Source: Desulfarculus baarsii DSM 2075 | Lineage (GTDB): Bacteria; Desulfobacterota; Desulfarculia; Desulfarculales; Desulfarculaceae | NCBI RefSeq assembly: GCF_000143965.1 | Contig: NC_014365.1 | Location: 2,879,501 to 2,943,500, forward strand | Length of the DNA stretch: 64,000 nt | Direction: 5' to 3' | In this document: piece after piece, positions 50,861 to 60,368 of the stretch | How positions within the stretch are numbered: the stretch's first letter is position 1 | Layout of the letters: every line of letters begins with the position of its first letter | Made by a program: the position numbers and the translations under genes | Notes under the pieces: generated by a model | Database searches by the model: none | Told to the model about the DNA's origin: nothing | Seen by the model: only the letters and a program-made list of their open reading frames with translations

Positions 50861-52327
50861 TCAGGCCCCCCGCGCGCCGCGGCGCTTGGCGATGGCCTGT
50901 CGATAAAGATCGTCGTAGCGGGCCACCGCCGAACGCCACGAAAAGTCTCGGCCCATGCCGTTTTGCATGATTGGCCGCCAGACGTCGGGGTCGCCGTGGG
51001 CGGCCAAGGCCCGGCCCAGGGCCTCGAGCATGGCTTCGGTGGAGTAGGGCTCGAACTTGAAGCCCGTGCCCTCGCCCGGCGGCTGGCCCTCGTCGACGGT
51101 GTCGTCCAGGCCGCCGGTGGCCCGGGCCACCGGCACGGCGCCGTAACGCATGGCGTGCATCTGGTGCAGGCCGCAGGGCTCGTAGCGGCTGGGCAAGAGC
51201 ACCATGTCGGCCCCGGCCATGACTTTGTGGGCCAAGGCCAGTTCGTAGCCCAGCTTGAGGCCCAGGCGGCCGGGCAGGCGCTGGCTGGCGGCGTCGAGGA
51301 TCTCGTGGTATTGGTCGCTGCCCGAGCCGCTGACGACCAGATCCAGGCCCAGGCCGATGATGGCGTCGATGCTTTCGCAGATCAGGTCCAGGCCCTTGCG
51401 CTCGACCAGGGCCCCGACCACGGCCACGATGGGCCGCCGGGCCAGTCGATCCAGGCCAAAGGCGGCCCGCAGGTCGTCCTGGCAGGCCTGACGGCCCTCC
51501 AGGTCGTGGTGATCGTAGTTGCGCGCCAGATGCCGATCGCTGGCCGGATCCCAGGTGGCGTAGTCGATGCCGCTCAGAATGGCCGTCAGGTCATCCTGGC
51601 GGAAGTTGAGCACGCCCTCCAGGCCCAAGCCCAGGTCCGCGCCCAGGATCTCGCGGGCGTAGCGCGGCGAGACGGTGGAGAGCTTGTCGGCCGAGACCAG
51701 GCCGGCCTTTAGGAAGTTGATCTTGCCGTAAAACTCGACCATCTCGGGCACGAAGCATTCCCAGCCCAGGCCGGTCAGCGGCATGTCATAATGCCAGAAT
51801 ACGCCCTGCTTGCCCAGGTTGTGCACGGTCATCAGGCTGGCGGCGGCCTTGAAATGCGGGCGGTCGGCGTAGAGCGTCTTGAGGTAGAGCGGCGTCAGGC
51901 CGGTGGTCCAGTCGTTGGCGTGGAGCACATCGGGCCGCCAGTCCATGGCCAAGGCCAGCTCCAGGCAGGCGCGGCTGAAGAAAATAAAGCGCTCGGCGTT
52001 GTCTTGATAGTCGCCGAACTCGTTGCCATAGAGGCCGTCGCGGTCAAACAGGCTTTCGTGCTCGATGAGGTAGACGTCCACGCCCGGGCCCATGTGGCGG
52101 CGATAAACCTCTGCCGCGTGCATGGTGTATGATATGGGCACTTGGATGAGCAGGTCGAGCTTTTCCAGGCCGGCCTCGACCTCGGGCGTCAGGCGGCCCT
52201 TGGGCGTGATCACCGAGACCTGGTGTCCCAGCGCGCCCAGGGCCAGCGGCAGGTCGTGGGAGACCTCGGACAAGCCGCTGACGTGGATGAACGGCCAGAC
52301 TTCGGGCGACAAGAATAGAATATGCAT
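50861..52327 (-). CDS. glgA: Glycogen/starch synthase, GT5 family
   Basis: A 488-residue glucosyltransferase that would extend alpha-1,4-glucan from ADP-glucose. The family's N-terminal KTGGL motif reads HVSGL (15-19). HANDWTTGLTPLYLK and the C-terminal PSRYEPCGLHQMHAMRYGAVPVARATGGLDDTV are well conserved. ATG 52327 has GGAAG upstream. It is followed by a sensor kinase gene. Confidence 0.92.
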   Translation of the reverse strand: MHILFLSPEVWPFIHVSGLSEVSHDLPLALGALGHQVSVITPKGRLTPEVEAGLEKLDLLIQVPISYTMHAAEVYRRHMGPGVDVYLIEHESLFDRDGLYGNEFGDYQDNAERFIFFSRACLELALAMDWRPDVLHANDWTTGLTPLYLKTLYADRPHFKAAASLMTVHNLGKQGVFWHYDMPLTGLGWECFVPEMVEFYGKINFLKAGLVSADKLSTVSPRYAREILGADLGLGLEGVLNFRQDDLTAILSGIDYATWDPASDRHLARNYDHHDLEGRQACQDDLRAAFGLDRLARRPIVAVVGALVERKGLDLICESIDAIIGLGLDLVVSGSGSDQYHEILDAASQRLPGRLGLKLGYELALAHKVMAGADMVLLPSRYEPCGLHQMHAMRYGAVPVARATGGLDDTVDEGQPPGEGTGFKFEPYSTEAMLEALGRALAAHGDPDVWRPIMQNGMGRDFSWRSAVARYDDLYRQAIAKRRGARGA

Positions 52328-52475
52328 GATCAACTTCCAGTTGGGGGCATTATTTGATCATAGCACGCACGCGGCGTCTTGCACAAAGCATCCGACGTCC
52401 GGTTGACAATGCCCATGCTGGGGGCTACGCTCGAAAAGCTCAACCGAAATTTTAACCCACAAGCCGTAAGCCGTC

Positions 52476-53942
52476 ATGCCCCTGCCGACCAACGCAAAGC
52501 GCGCGCTGCTACTCGTGGCCTGGACGCTGGCCCTGCCGGCCCTGGCGGTGGCCGTGCTGGCCCTGGGTGGCGAGGAACGGCTCGGCCAGGCCGTGGAGCC
52601 GTTTTTGGCTCGACTGGGGCTTGCGCGGGGGGTGTTTTGGCTCGGGCTGGCCGGGGTGTTGGCCGCCCTCGGCGCGGCCCTGGGCGGGGCCGCCTGGCTG
52701 AAGCGGCTGGCCCGCCAGGAAGACCAGATCCTCGACTCGTGCCGGCGCATGGCCCTGGGCGAACCAGGGCCGCCCGAGGTGGACCTGGCCGCCGGCGGCG
52801 AGTTGGCGCGCATCGGCCTGGCCATCCAGATCATGCGTGAGGCCCTGTTGGAACAGCAGAGCCACTACCAGCGTTTTTTCGACGCGGCCCACGACATGTT
52901 CATCTCCATCTCTCCGGCCGGCGGCCGCGTCCTCGACGCCAACCCGGCCTTTCTGGCCCGCCTGGGCCTGGGGCGCGAGCAGGTTCTGGGCCGCAAGGTC
53001 GGTGATTTCGTGCGCCTGGACACCGATTGGGCCCAGGCCATGGCCAAACCGGGCCAACTGATCAGCGGCCATCTGCACACGCCCAAGGGCGTGCTGTTGA
53101 CCGAAATCAGCCTTTCGCTGGAGACCGGCCCCGGCGGCCAGCCGTGGTTTTTGGGGGCCATCGTCCGCGACGTCACCGAGCGCGAACGCCTGGCCGGCGA
53201 GTTGCTGCGCAAGACCAGGGCCCTGGAAATGGCCTTGGAGGAGATTCGTAGCGTGGAAAAATTGAAAGACGAATTCCTGACCACCCTCAGCCACGAGTTG
53301 AAGACGCCCCTGGTCTCGCTGAAGGGCTTTTTGCAGTTGCTGTTGCGCGGGGCGGCCTCGCCCGAGGAAAGCCAGGCCCATCTGGAGGTCTGCTGGCGCA
53401 ACCTGCTCAAACTGGAGCAGCAAATCAACAACCTGCTGGATTTGGCCCGCCTCAGCCAGTCAAAGGAGCATTTCAGACTGGCGCCGGTGGACTTGGTCAA
53501 GCTGCTGGGCACCGAATGCGAAAATCTGCGCCCCACGGCCGAGGAAAGCAACGTCAGCTTGAGCGTGGACGAAACGCCCCTCGAAGGGGCCGTGGTCCTG
53601 GGCAACGCCGAAAAACTGATTCAACTGCTTGACAACCTGATCGTCAACGCCATCAAATATAACAAGAAGGGCGGCCAAGTCCACTTGAGCGTCGAACGGG
53701 GGGATGGGCGAGTGACGCTTGCGGTGCGAGACTCCGGCGTGGGCATAGCCCGCGAACACATGGCCAGCATTTTCAACAAGTTTTACCGCGCCGACATCAC
53801 CGGTACAGGCCGCTTGGAGGGCCTGGGGATCGGCTTGGCCCTTGTGCAGGAGATCGTCAAACTGCACGGCGGCGACATCGCCGTGCAGAGCGAACTGGGC
53901 AAGGGCACGACTTTCACCGTGACTTTGGAGACGATCAGTTGA
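52476..53942 (+). CDS. Membrane PAS histidine kinase
   Basis: A 488-residue sensor. Two N-terminal hydrophobic helices (LLLVAWTLALPALAVAVLAL; VFWLGLAGVLAALGAALGGAAWL) and a HAMP-like segment precede a PAS domain (about 130-245). HisKA has LSHELKTPLVSLKGF, and the ATPase has NLIVNAIKYN, DSGVGIAREHMASIF and LGIGLALVQEIV. It overlaps the response regulator by four bases and is a likely cognate pair. Confidence 0.92.
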   Translation: MPLPTNAKRALLLVAWTLALPALAVAVLALGGEERLGQAVEPFLARLGLARGVFWLGLAGVLAALGAALGGAAWLKRLARQEDQILDSCRRMALGEPGPPEVDLAAGGELARIGLAIQIMREALLEQQSHYQRFFDAAHDMFISISPAGGRVLDANPAFLARLGLGREQVLGRKVGDFVRLDTDWAQAMAKPGQLISGHLHTPKGVLLTEISLSLETGPGGQPWFLGAIVRDVTERERLAGELLRKTRALEMALEEIRSVEKLKDEFLTTLSHELKTPLVSLKGFLQLLLRGAASPEESQAHLEVCWRNLLKLEQQINNLLDLARLSQSKEHFRLAPVDLVKLLGTECENLRPTAEESNVSLSVDETPLEGAVVLGNAEKLIQLLDNLIVNAIKYNKKGGQVHLSVERGDGRVTLAVRDSGVGIAREHMASIFNKFYRADITGTGRLEGLGIGLALVQEIVKLHGGDIAVQSELGKGTTFTVTLETIS

Positions 53943-54349
53943 CCCCTGCCCCACCGTTGGTCATGCTCCTCGAGGACGACCCCGACACTTCCAGTCTTTA
54001 TCAAAACGTGCTGCGCCGCGAGGGCTTGCGGGTGGTGCGCTTCGACACCGGCCACAAGGCCAGCAACTGGCTGGCCGAACCGGAAAACCGGCCCGACCTG
54101 ATGATCATCGACGTGCGCCTGCCCGACGGCAGCGGCGTGGAGATCTGTCGGCGCATCTGCCAGGCCGCCGATCGCGCCCCCGGCGCGCCGGTGCTGATGC
54201 TCAGCGCCCATACCGACCCGCGCCTGCCCGAACTGTGCAAGCAGGCCGGCGCGCGGGAGTTCCTGGACAAGCTGGTCGACCTGGACCAATTCCGGCGGAC
54301 GGTCCACCAACTGCTGAGCGCCGGCGAGCGGGCCGAATTTCTGGCATAA
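53939..54349 (+). CDS. Single-domain response regulator
   Basis: A 136-residue receiver. Asp pair EDDPD near the start, phosphoacceptor Asp in LMIIDVRLPDGSG, Ser/Thr in MLSAHTD and Lys in FLDKLVD are all present. It begins with TTG at 53939, overlapping the kinase stop (TTGA), with GGAG eight bases upstream. No output domain, so it probably relays or binds another protein. Confidence 0.88.
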   Translation: MTPAPPLVMLLEDDPDTSSLYQNVLRREGLRVVRFDTGHKASNWLAEPENRPDLMIIDVRLPDGSGVEICRRICQAADRAPGAPVLMLSAHTDPRLPELCKQAGAREFLDKLVDLDQFRRTVHQLLSAGERAEFLA

Positions 54350-54373
54350 ATTACCGATTTTGAGCAGTCGTCG

Positions 54374-54403
54374 TTTTTCGGGTAGAATTGCCCGAAATTT
54401 TTC
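54374..54403 (+). terminator. Rho-independent terminator of the kinase-regulator pair
   Basis: TTTCGGG (54376-54382) and CCCGAAA (54391-54397) pair around TAGAATTG, followed by TTTTTC. A second copy of ATTGCCCGAAA is at 54411-54421. The remainder to 54711 holds no gene that I can support. Confidence 0.75.
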
Positions 54404-54711
54404 AGGTGCGATTGCCCGAAAATCTGACCAATTTTCAGACAGCAAGGCCGGCCTTCTTGCCCGCCGCTCCGCGCGACAACAAAAATCAGCCGCCCAAACG
54501 GACCATCCTCGCCGCTGGCAAACTTAAATTCGATTTTATTTCAAATAGTTATCTGGAGACCACGCCGAAACCGCCGGGACACAAAAGACCGGTTGCGCCT
54601 CGAAACCCTTCCCCTCCCTGCCTGCCCCTGTTGGGAGAGAATGTGGCTCCAAAACGCAACCTGACAGACACTATTGCAAAGCGCGGGCCAAAAGTCACAG
54701 CCGCGGCTAAA

Positions 54712-55242
54712 TTATCCCGCCAGCGCCGCCGCGAAGGCCGCCAGCACCCGCTCATTGAAGAGCACGAAGCGCACTTCGTCAAAGGCCGCTGGATTGGCCC
54801 GCACACTCTGCCGCACGGTGGCGATGGCTATTTTCGCCGCATCATCAACAGGATAGCCATACACGCCCGTCGAAATGCTGGCAAAGGCCACCGTGCGCAG
54901 GCTCAAGCGCGCCGCCAGCGCCAGCGAGTTGCGATAGCAGTCGGCCAAAAGCGCGGCGTCGGCCGGCGCGCCGCTATAAATTGGCCCCACGGTGTGAATG
55001 ACTTTTTTCACCGCCAGCAAGCCGCCGGTGGTGGCCACGGCCTGGCCGGTGGGGCAGTGGCCGATGCGGCGGCATTCTTCCATGATCGCCGGTCCGCCGG
55101 CGCGGTGGATGGCCCCGTCGACCCCGCCGCCGCCGGCCAGGCGGCTGTTGGCGGCGTTGACGATGGCGTCGACGACCTGGGTGGTGATGTCGCCAAGCAG
55201 CAGGTCCAGCCGCGTCGGGCCGATTTGCTGGCTGGTGGTCAT
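54712..55242 (-). CDS. Macrodomain protein (O-acetyl-ADP-ribose deacetylase type)
   Basis: A 176-residue macrodomain of the MacroD/YmdB type. NAANSRLAGGGGVDGAIHRAGG (29-50) is the ADP-ribose-binding signature, and VIHTVGPIY and ISTGVYGYP complete the pocket. The start overlaps the MltA stop by four bases. It removes ADP-ribose from proteins or deacetylates O-acetyl-ADP-ribose. Confidence 0.95.
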   Translation of the reverse strand: MTTSQQIGPTRLDLLLGDITTQVVDAIVNAANSRLAGGGGVDGAIHRAGGPAIMEECRRIGHCPTGQAVATTGGLLAVKKVIHTVGPIYSGAPADAALLADCYRNSLALAARLSLRTVAFASISTGVYGYPVDDAAKIAIATVRQSVRANPAAFDEVRFVLFNERVLAAFAAALAG

Positions 55243-56483
55243 GGCCGCGCTCCCGTCTGTTTGGGCAGCAGAAAATATAGCCGGCCGGGATTTTTCATGC
55301 GGCCGGCCACCCGGCCGGGCATATCGCCGGTGCCGAAAAAGACGTCCACCCGGCCCGGTCCGCGGATGGCCCCGCCGGTGTCCTGGTTCATCATGAAACG
55401 GCGCATGATGCTCTGGCCGCCATCGGCCCTGGTGACGGTGGTCTCGACGTAGGCCATGGCCGGCGCGCCAAAGATGCGCCGGTCGGTGGCGATGCTGCGG
55501 CCGCCGGTCAGGCCGATGCCGTAGCAGCCCAGCGGCCCGCCCGTGGTCTCCAGCGGCCGGAAAAACACATACGAGGGGTTGTAGCTGAGCACGCGGCGCA
55601 GCTTCTCGGGGTGCGCGGCCAGATAGCGCTGGATGCCCTGCTTGGACATGCGGTGGGGCTCCATGGCCCCTTCGTCCAGCAACAGCCGGCCGATGGCCCG
55701 GTAAGGATGGCCGTTGACCGCCGCGTAGCCCACGCGCAGGCGCTGGCCGTCCTCGAAGACAAGCTGCCCCGAGCCCTGAATGTGCAGAAAGAACACCTCC
55801 ACCGGCTCGGCGGCGTAGCCCAGGATCGGGGCCTTGCCGACCAGCGCGCCATCGAAGTCGATGGCTTCACGGTCGTGGAAAGGCACCACGCGGTTGCCGT
55901 CGACCATGCCCACCAGCTTGCGATCGGGCAGATCGGCGCGAAAATCCTGCAAGTTGATGGTCAGCAGCCCCGGCGGCACGCCGTAGATGGGCTGATCGTA
56001 GGTGGCGTCGGGTCGATGACGGGCGGCCATGATCGGCTCGTAATAGCCGGTGAAGAGCACGCCGCCCTGGCCGTCGGAGCCGATGGAGCGCCACAGGTCG
56101 AAGCGCTCTTGGATCAAGGCCGTGCGCCGGGCCGGGTCGTAGGCCCGGGTGACGATGTCTTGCAGCTCCCGCAGGGCCTGGGCCAGTTCCTCCGCCGTCA
56201 GTTGCAGACCGCCCAGGTTCAAGGGGCGCTCGGGCGGCAAAGCCGCCAGATAGCGCAACGAGCCCTGGCAGGCCTCACGCAGGCTGGCCGCGTCCGTGTC
56301 ATCGATCAACAGCGGCCACTGGCCCGGCGGCACGCGCTCCAGGGACATGGCCGGCGGCTGGGCCGGCTTGGGGGCCGGCGGCGGCGCGGGCGGCTCGGGT
56401 TTGGCGCAGCCGATCATGGTCAACGCCAACAAAAACAACGCACCCGCCAAAAACGGCGCAAAAGATCGCCTCAGACACTTCAT
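55239..56483 (-). CDS. mltA: Membrane-bound lytic transglycosylase A
   Basis: A 414-residue lipoprotein with lipobox LTMIGC (Cys26) and a Pro-rich linker. The MltA domain has FTGYYEPIMAA and the 3D-domain catalytic segment MNQDTGGAIRGPGRVDVFFGTG near the C-terminus. It cleaves peptidoglycan between MurNAc and GlcNAc. It precedes the macrodomain gene in the same operon. Confidence 0.93.
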   Translation of the reverse strand: MKCLRRSFAPFLAGALFLLALTMIGCAKPEPPAPPPAPKPAQPPAMSLERVPPGQWPLLIDDTDAASLREACQGSLRYLAALPPERPLNLGGLQLTAEELAQALRELQDIVTRAYDPARRTALIQERFDLWRSIGSDGQGGVLFTGYYEPIMAARHRPDATYDQPIYGVPPGLLTINLQDFRADLPDRKLVGMVDGNRVVPFHDREAIDFDGALVGKAPILGYAAEPVEVFFLHIQGSGQLVFEDGQRLRVGYAAVNGHPYRAIGRLLLDEGAMEPHRMSKQGIQRYLAAHPEKLRRVLSYNPSYVFFRPLETTGGPLGCYGIGLTGGRSIATDRRIFGAPAMAYVETTVTRADGGQSIMRRFMMNQDTGGAIRGPGRVDVFFGTGDMPGRVAGRMKNPGRLYFLLPKQTGARP

Positions 56484-56518
56484 GCAATCAATCCATGTGA
56501 TTCAAGTTGGCCAAATCT

Positions 56519-57412
56519 TCAAACCTCGGCCGGCGGGATCAGCAGGGCCACGCCCTGGCCAGGCGCCAGGTCCAGGCTGCGGGCCACCGGCGCGCACTTG
56601 GCCAGAAACAAAAGCAACAGCGGCCGCGGCGGCCCGCCGTGGGGCCACAACCCCGCCGCCGGCCTCAAGGTTTCATAATGCCCCATGCCCTTGGCGATGA
56701 CAAGGTCGGCCCGCGCCAAAAGCGCGCCGATCTCGGCCGAAACCTCTCGCGGGTCCAGGCCGACCTGGGCCGAGCCCGTGCCCACGATCCGTCCCAGGCC
56801 GTAATCTTCGCCCGCGTGGCGCAGGTCGTCCAGTGTCAAATCATTTTGCGCCGGGGCCGATTTGACCACGTAGGCCACCTGGCAGCCCCGGCCCAGCAGA
56901 TGCCCGACCAGCGGCCGGTCAAAGGCCTGCTCACCGCAGTTGTCGGCCAAGATCGCCACCAGCGCACCCGGCCGTAACAGGGCCTCGGCTTGGGCCAGAT
57001 CATCGACGCCCAGGCGCAGCTCGCCCAGGCCGCCGCGCCACGGGCCATCCTGGCCCGGCCCGGTGAAGTGATCCAGGGCGTTGCCCAGAATCGCCGCCCG
57101 GGCCACGGCCGCCAAGGTGGCGGGCAAGGGCCCCAAGCCGGCGGCGGCCCGACGAGCGGCGGCCATGTCTTGGCGTTTTTTTGCGGCAAAGGGGTCGTCC
57201 ACGCCGCTCTCGCGCCGGGCCAGGGCCAAAAAGCGGCTGGCGATCAGCGCCGGCGAATGGCCCCGCGCCAGGCCGTCGGCGATCACCTCATCCAGGCGCG
57301 CCGCCAATGGTCCGGTCTTGGCCGCGCCGGGCAAAAGGCCGCAGCCGGCCAAGACGGCCCGCGCCAGGCCGTCCAGGCAGGGGACGCACTCCGGGCCGGG
57401 GATAAAGCTCAC
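56519..57412 (-). CDS. DUF89 metal-dependent phosphatase-like protein
   Basis: A 297-residue protein of DUF89/ARMT1 type. CVPCLDGLAR near the start, GNALDHF, ILADNCGEQAFDRPL and VIAKGMGHYE match the family's metal and substrate motifs. The start is GTG 57412, which overlaps the helicase stop (GTGA) and begins at the family's conserved N-terminus; a longer reading to 57592 overlaps the helicase. It is probably a Co/Ni/Mg-dependent phosphatase for damaged metabolites. Confidence 0.88.
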   Translation of the reverse strand: MSFIPGPECVPCLDGLARAVLAGCGLLPGAAKTGPLAARLDEVIADGLARGHSPALIASRFLALARRESGVDDPFAAKKRQDMAAARRAAAGLGPLPATLAAVARAAILGNALDHFTGPGQDGPWRGGLGELRLGVDDLAQAEALLRPGALVAILADNCGEQAFDRPLVGHLLGRGCQVAYVVKSAPAQNDLTLDDLRHAGEDYGLGRIVGTGSAQVGLDPREVSAEIGALLARADLVIAKGMGHYETLRPAAGLWPHGGPPRPLLLLFLAKCAPVARSLDLAPGQGVALLIPPAEV

Positions 57413-60300
57413 GGGAAACGCCGCCGCAGGCTGGGCCACGACCAATCCACCGGCGCGCGCAACAGGCCCTGGCCCTTGCGCTCGAAGAGCAGATGCCCCC
57501 GCTCCTGGCCAAACAAAAACAGATCGCGCGTCAGCGCCACGTCCTGGCGGCAATAGTCGGTCAGCTCCGTCAACTGGCCCTGCCGCCACCACTGCACGGC
57601 CTGGAGGCCATCGGCGCCCTTGCCCGCGCCCAGCGTGGCCTCGCCCAGGGCTTGCAGGCTGAGGCGATGGCCCAAGGCCTGATGCAGATCGGCCAGCAGG
57701 TCCAAGGTGGGCAGCCGGGCCAGGTCCATGGCGCTGTAGGCCCCCAGCACGCCGTAGTCAAAGCGCAGGATGTTGAAGCCGACGATCAGCTCCAGCTCGG
57801 TCAAGCGCCGCAGCAGGCGGGCGATGTCCTTTTCGCCAAAGGCCTCGAAGGAATCAGCCTGGCTGTCGTAGAGCACGGCCACGCTCACGCGCATCAGATG
57901 GGTGTTGGCCCAGCCGCCCACTTCCTCGGCCAGGCGCTGGGTCTCCAGGTCCAGCACGCCATAGCGCATGGCCCCGTCGGGCGCGGCGGGCCTGGCCACG
58001 ATGGCCGGCGGCGCGGGATGGGGCGCGGGCAAGGCGGCGATGTCCTCCTGACCCAGCAGGGCCCGGCACAGCAGCAGGGCCCCGGCCTTGTCCAGGGGCT
58101 TGTTGCCCGAGCCGCATTTTGGCGAATAAACGCAGGCCGGGCAGCCATCCTGGCAGGGGCAGTCGGTCAACAACTCCACCACCCGTTGCAACAGTTCCTC
58201 GATCACCTCGAAGCAGCGCCGAGCCAGGCCCACCCCGCCGGCCACGCCGTCGTAGATGAACACCGCCGCCTTGCCCGTCTGGGGGTGCAGGGGGATCGAT
58301 ATGCCGCCCACGTCGCCCCGGTCGCACAGGGCAAACAGCGGAAACATGGCGATGGCCGCGTGTTCCAGGGCGTGGATGGCCCCCATGAAGTGCAGGCCCC
58401 TGGTCTCGATCAGGCGGCGCAGGGAGTCTTCGATGTCGATCCACAGGCCGTGGGTCTCGAAGACCAGCGGCGGCAGATCCAGGGGATAGACGCCCAGCAG
58501 ATCCTGGCCCGAGATGCGCCGGCGTTCATAGCCGACGATGGTCTCGCTCACGCGCAGGCGGCCCTGGCGCAGCAAAAAGTTGGCCACGGGCCGGCGGCCG
58601 GTCTCCTCCAGGATCTCGGTCTCTTTTTCCGAACGGGCGCGGGTGTAATAATCTACCTGACGCGGCCGGGCGATGATCTTGTGATCGACCAACTCCAGGT
58701 CGGTCACCTCGTAGGAGCGGGTCTGGTGCAGGTAGACCGCCCCGGGATGCCCTTCCTTGAAGGCCCGCGCGCCATCGATGGAGCCGATGACCTTGCCGGC
58801 CTGGTCGACGATGGCGAAGCTCTGGCCGGCCCCGCGCAGATCGACCTGGCGCTGGGGCCGCTGGCGGGCGGGAAAATAGCGCCGGCCCTGGGCGTCGAGC
58901 AGCAGTTCGCCGGCGGCGCTCAGTTTGGCCACGGCCTCGGCGTGGCGCTCCAGCCGAAAAAAGCGGTCGTCCAGGTCCAGGGGCTCCTCGGCGGCGGCGC
59001 ACAGCAGGTGTTGGGCCACGATGTCTTGGTTGTCGGGGTCGAGGGTGGCCGCCTCGACCGGTCGGCCCAGCAGCTCCGTGGGGTGTTTGACGAAGTATTG
59101 ATCCAGGGCGTCGGGCCCGGCCACCACGATCACCGCGCTCTCGCGTCCGGCCCGGCCCACCCGGCCGCCGCGCTGCCAGGTGTTCATCTGGCTGCCGGGG
59201 TAGCCCACCAAAATGCACAGATCCAGCCCGCCGATGTCGATGCCCATCTCCAGGGCGCTGGTGCTGACCACGCCGGCCAGACGACCGCTGGCCAGGTCGC
59301 GCTCGATGCGCCGGCGCTCCTCGGGCAAAAAGCCGGCGCGATAGCCGGCCACCGAGGCGCGCAGATCGGCCCGGCCGCGGGTGACCCACGAATGAATCAG
59401 CTCGGTGTGGATGCGGCTTTTGGTGAAGCAGATCGTGGACAAACCCTGGCGCACGGCCGTCGACAGCAGATGGCTGGCCGTGGTGCTGGCCGCGCCCACG
59501 GGGTTGACCAGGGCGAACCAGCGGCCGGCGGCCGGCGCGCCGCAGAAATCCAGCACCTGATCATCGGCGAAAGGCCGGCTGGTCAGGGCCTGGGCGTGTT
59601 GGCCGGGGTTGGCGATGGTGGCCGAACACAGCACGAACGAGGGCCGGGCCCCGCGCAGGGCGGCCAGGCGCGTCAGCCGTCGCAGCACCTGGGCCACGTG
59701 GCAGCCGAACACGCCGCGATAGGCGTGCACCTCGTCGATGACGATCAGGCGCAGATCCCCCAGAAAGGCGCTCCAGGCCTGGGGATAGGCGCAGATGCCG
59801 GCGTGGACCATGTCGGGGTTGGAGATGATGATCGCCGGCGGATTTTCGCGCATCTTGCGGCGCTGGCCCTGGGGGGTGTCGCCGTCGTAGACCGCCGCCG
59901 GCGCGCCCAGCCCGGCGCGAAAAGCCAGCTCGTTCATGGCCGCGAGCTGGTCTTGCTCCAGGGCCTTCAGCGGAAACAAAAACAAGGCCTTGGCCCGTGG
60001 CTCGGCCAAGAGCCGCTCCAGGGCCGGCAAGGCGTAGACCAGGCTCTTGCCCGAGGCCGTGGGCGTGGCCACCACCACGTCGCGGCCCTGGCGGGCCAGG
60101 GCGATGGCCCGGGCCTGGTGGTCGTAGAGCCGCTCGACGCCAAGGCTGGCCACGGCCCTGGCCAGCGGCGCGGCCAGGGGCGGATCGAGTTCGGCAAAGG
60201 CCGCCGCTCGCGGCGGGACCAACTGGACGTGGGACACCTGGGCCGCGCCCTTCAAAAGCCCCGGCAAGGCGTCCACGAAACTGTGAATCTTTGACTTCAT
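57409..60300 (-). CDS. MrfA-like SF2 helicase fused to MrfB-like 3'-5' exonuclease
   Basis: A 963-residue protein. The helicase part has TPTASGKS (79-86), IDEVHAYRG and the C-terminal DUF1998-type zinc site DCPCQDGCPACVYSPKCG. A DnaQ/RNase H-fold exonuclease domain starts near 780, with acidic residues in LDLETQ (Asp784, Glu786), NILRFD (Asp848) and YCRQD (Asp920), a DEDDy set. In Bacillus subtilis the corresponding MrfA and MrfB are separate proteins that repair mitomycin damage. ATG 60300 is preferred over 60357. Confidence 0.88.
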   Translation of the reverse strand: MKSKIHSFVDALPGLLKGAAQVSHVQLVPPRAAAFAELDPPLAAPLARAVASLGVERLYDHQARAIALARQGRDVVVATPTASGKSLVYALPALERLLAEPRAKALFLFPLKALEQDQLAAMNELAFRAGLGAPAAVYDGDTPQGQRRKMRENPPAIIISNPDMVHAGICAYPQAWSAFLGDLRLIVIDEVHAYRGVFGCHVAQVLRRLTRLAALRGARPSFVLCSATIANPGQHAQALTSRPFADDQVLDFCGAPAAGRWFALVNPVGAASTTASHLLSTAVRQGLSTICFTKSRIHTELIHSWVTRGRADLRASVAGYRAGFLPEERRRIERDLASGRLAGVVSTSALEMGIDIGGLDLCILVGYPGSQMNTWQRGGRVGRAGRESAVIVVAGPDALDQYFVKHPTELLGRPVEAATLDPDNQDIVAQHLLCAAAEEPLDLDDRFFRLERHAEAVAKLSAAGELLLDAQGRRYFPARQRPQRQVDLRGAGQSFAIVDQAGKVIGSIDGARAFKEGHPGAVYLHQTRSYEVTDLELVDHKIIARPRQVDYYTRARSEKETEILEETGRRPVANFLLRQGRLRVSETIVGYERRRISGQDLLGVYPLDLPPLVFETHGLWIDIEDSLRRLIETRGLHFMGAIHALEHAAIAMFPLFALCDRGDVGGISIPLHPQTGKAAVFIYDGVAGGVGLARRCFEVIEELLQRVVELLTDCPCQDGCPACVYSPKCGSGNKPLDKAGALLLCRALLGQEDIAALPAPHPAPPAIVARPAAPDGAMRYGVLDLETQRLAEEVGGWANTHLMRVSVAVLYDSQADSFEAFGEKDIARLLRRLTELELIVGFNILRFDYGVLGAYSAMDLARLPTLDLLADLHQALGHRLSLQALGEATLGAGKGADGLQAVQWWRQGQLTELTDYCRQDVALTRDLFLFGQERGHLLFERKGQGLLRAPVDWSWPSLRRRFP

Positions 60301-60368
60301 GCCAAGGCTTGTACCACGGCCGGCCATGGGCGACAATAGCCCCAAGAGGCAACTCACGGAGCAAGGCC

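Noticed and set aside
54388-55452. Open frame of 354 codons on the plus strand
   Set aside because: It crosses the terminator after the response regulator and then runs antisense to the macrodomain gene.
57493-60294. Open frame of 933 codons on the plus strand
   Set aside because: It lies antisense to the helicase-nuclease gene, which has intact motifs. The translation is low-complexity Gly/Ala/Gln/His, typical of the reverse of GC-rich coding DNA.
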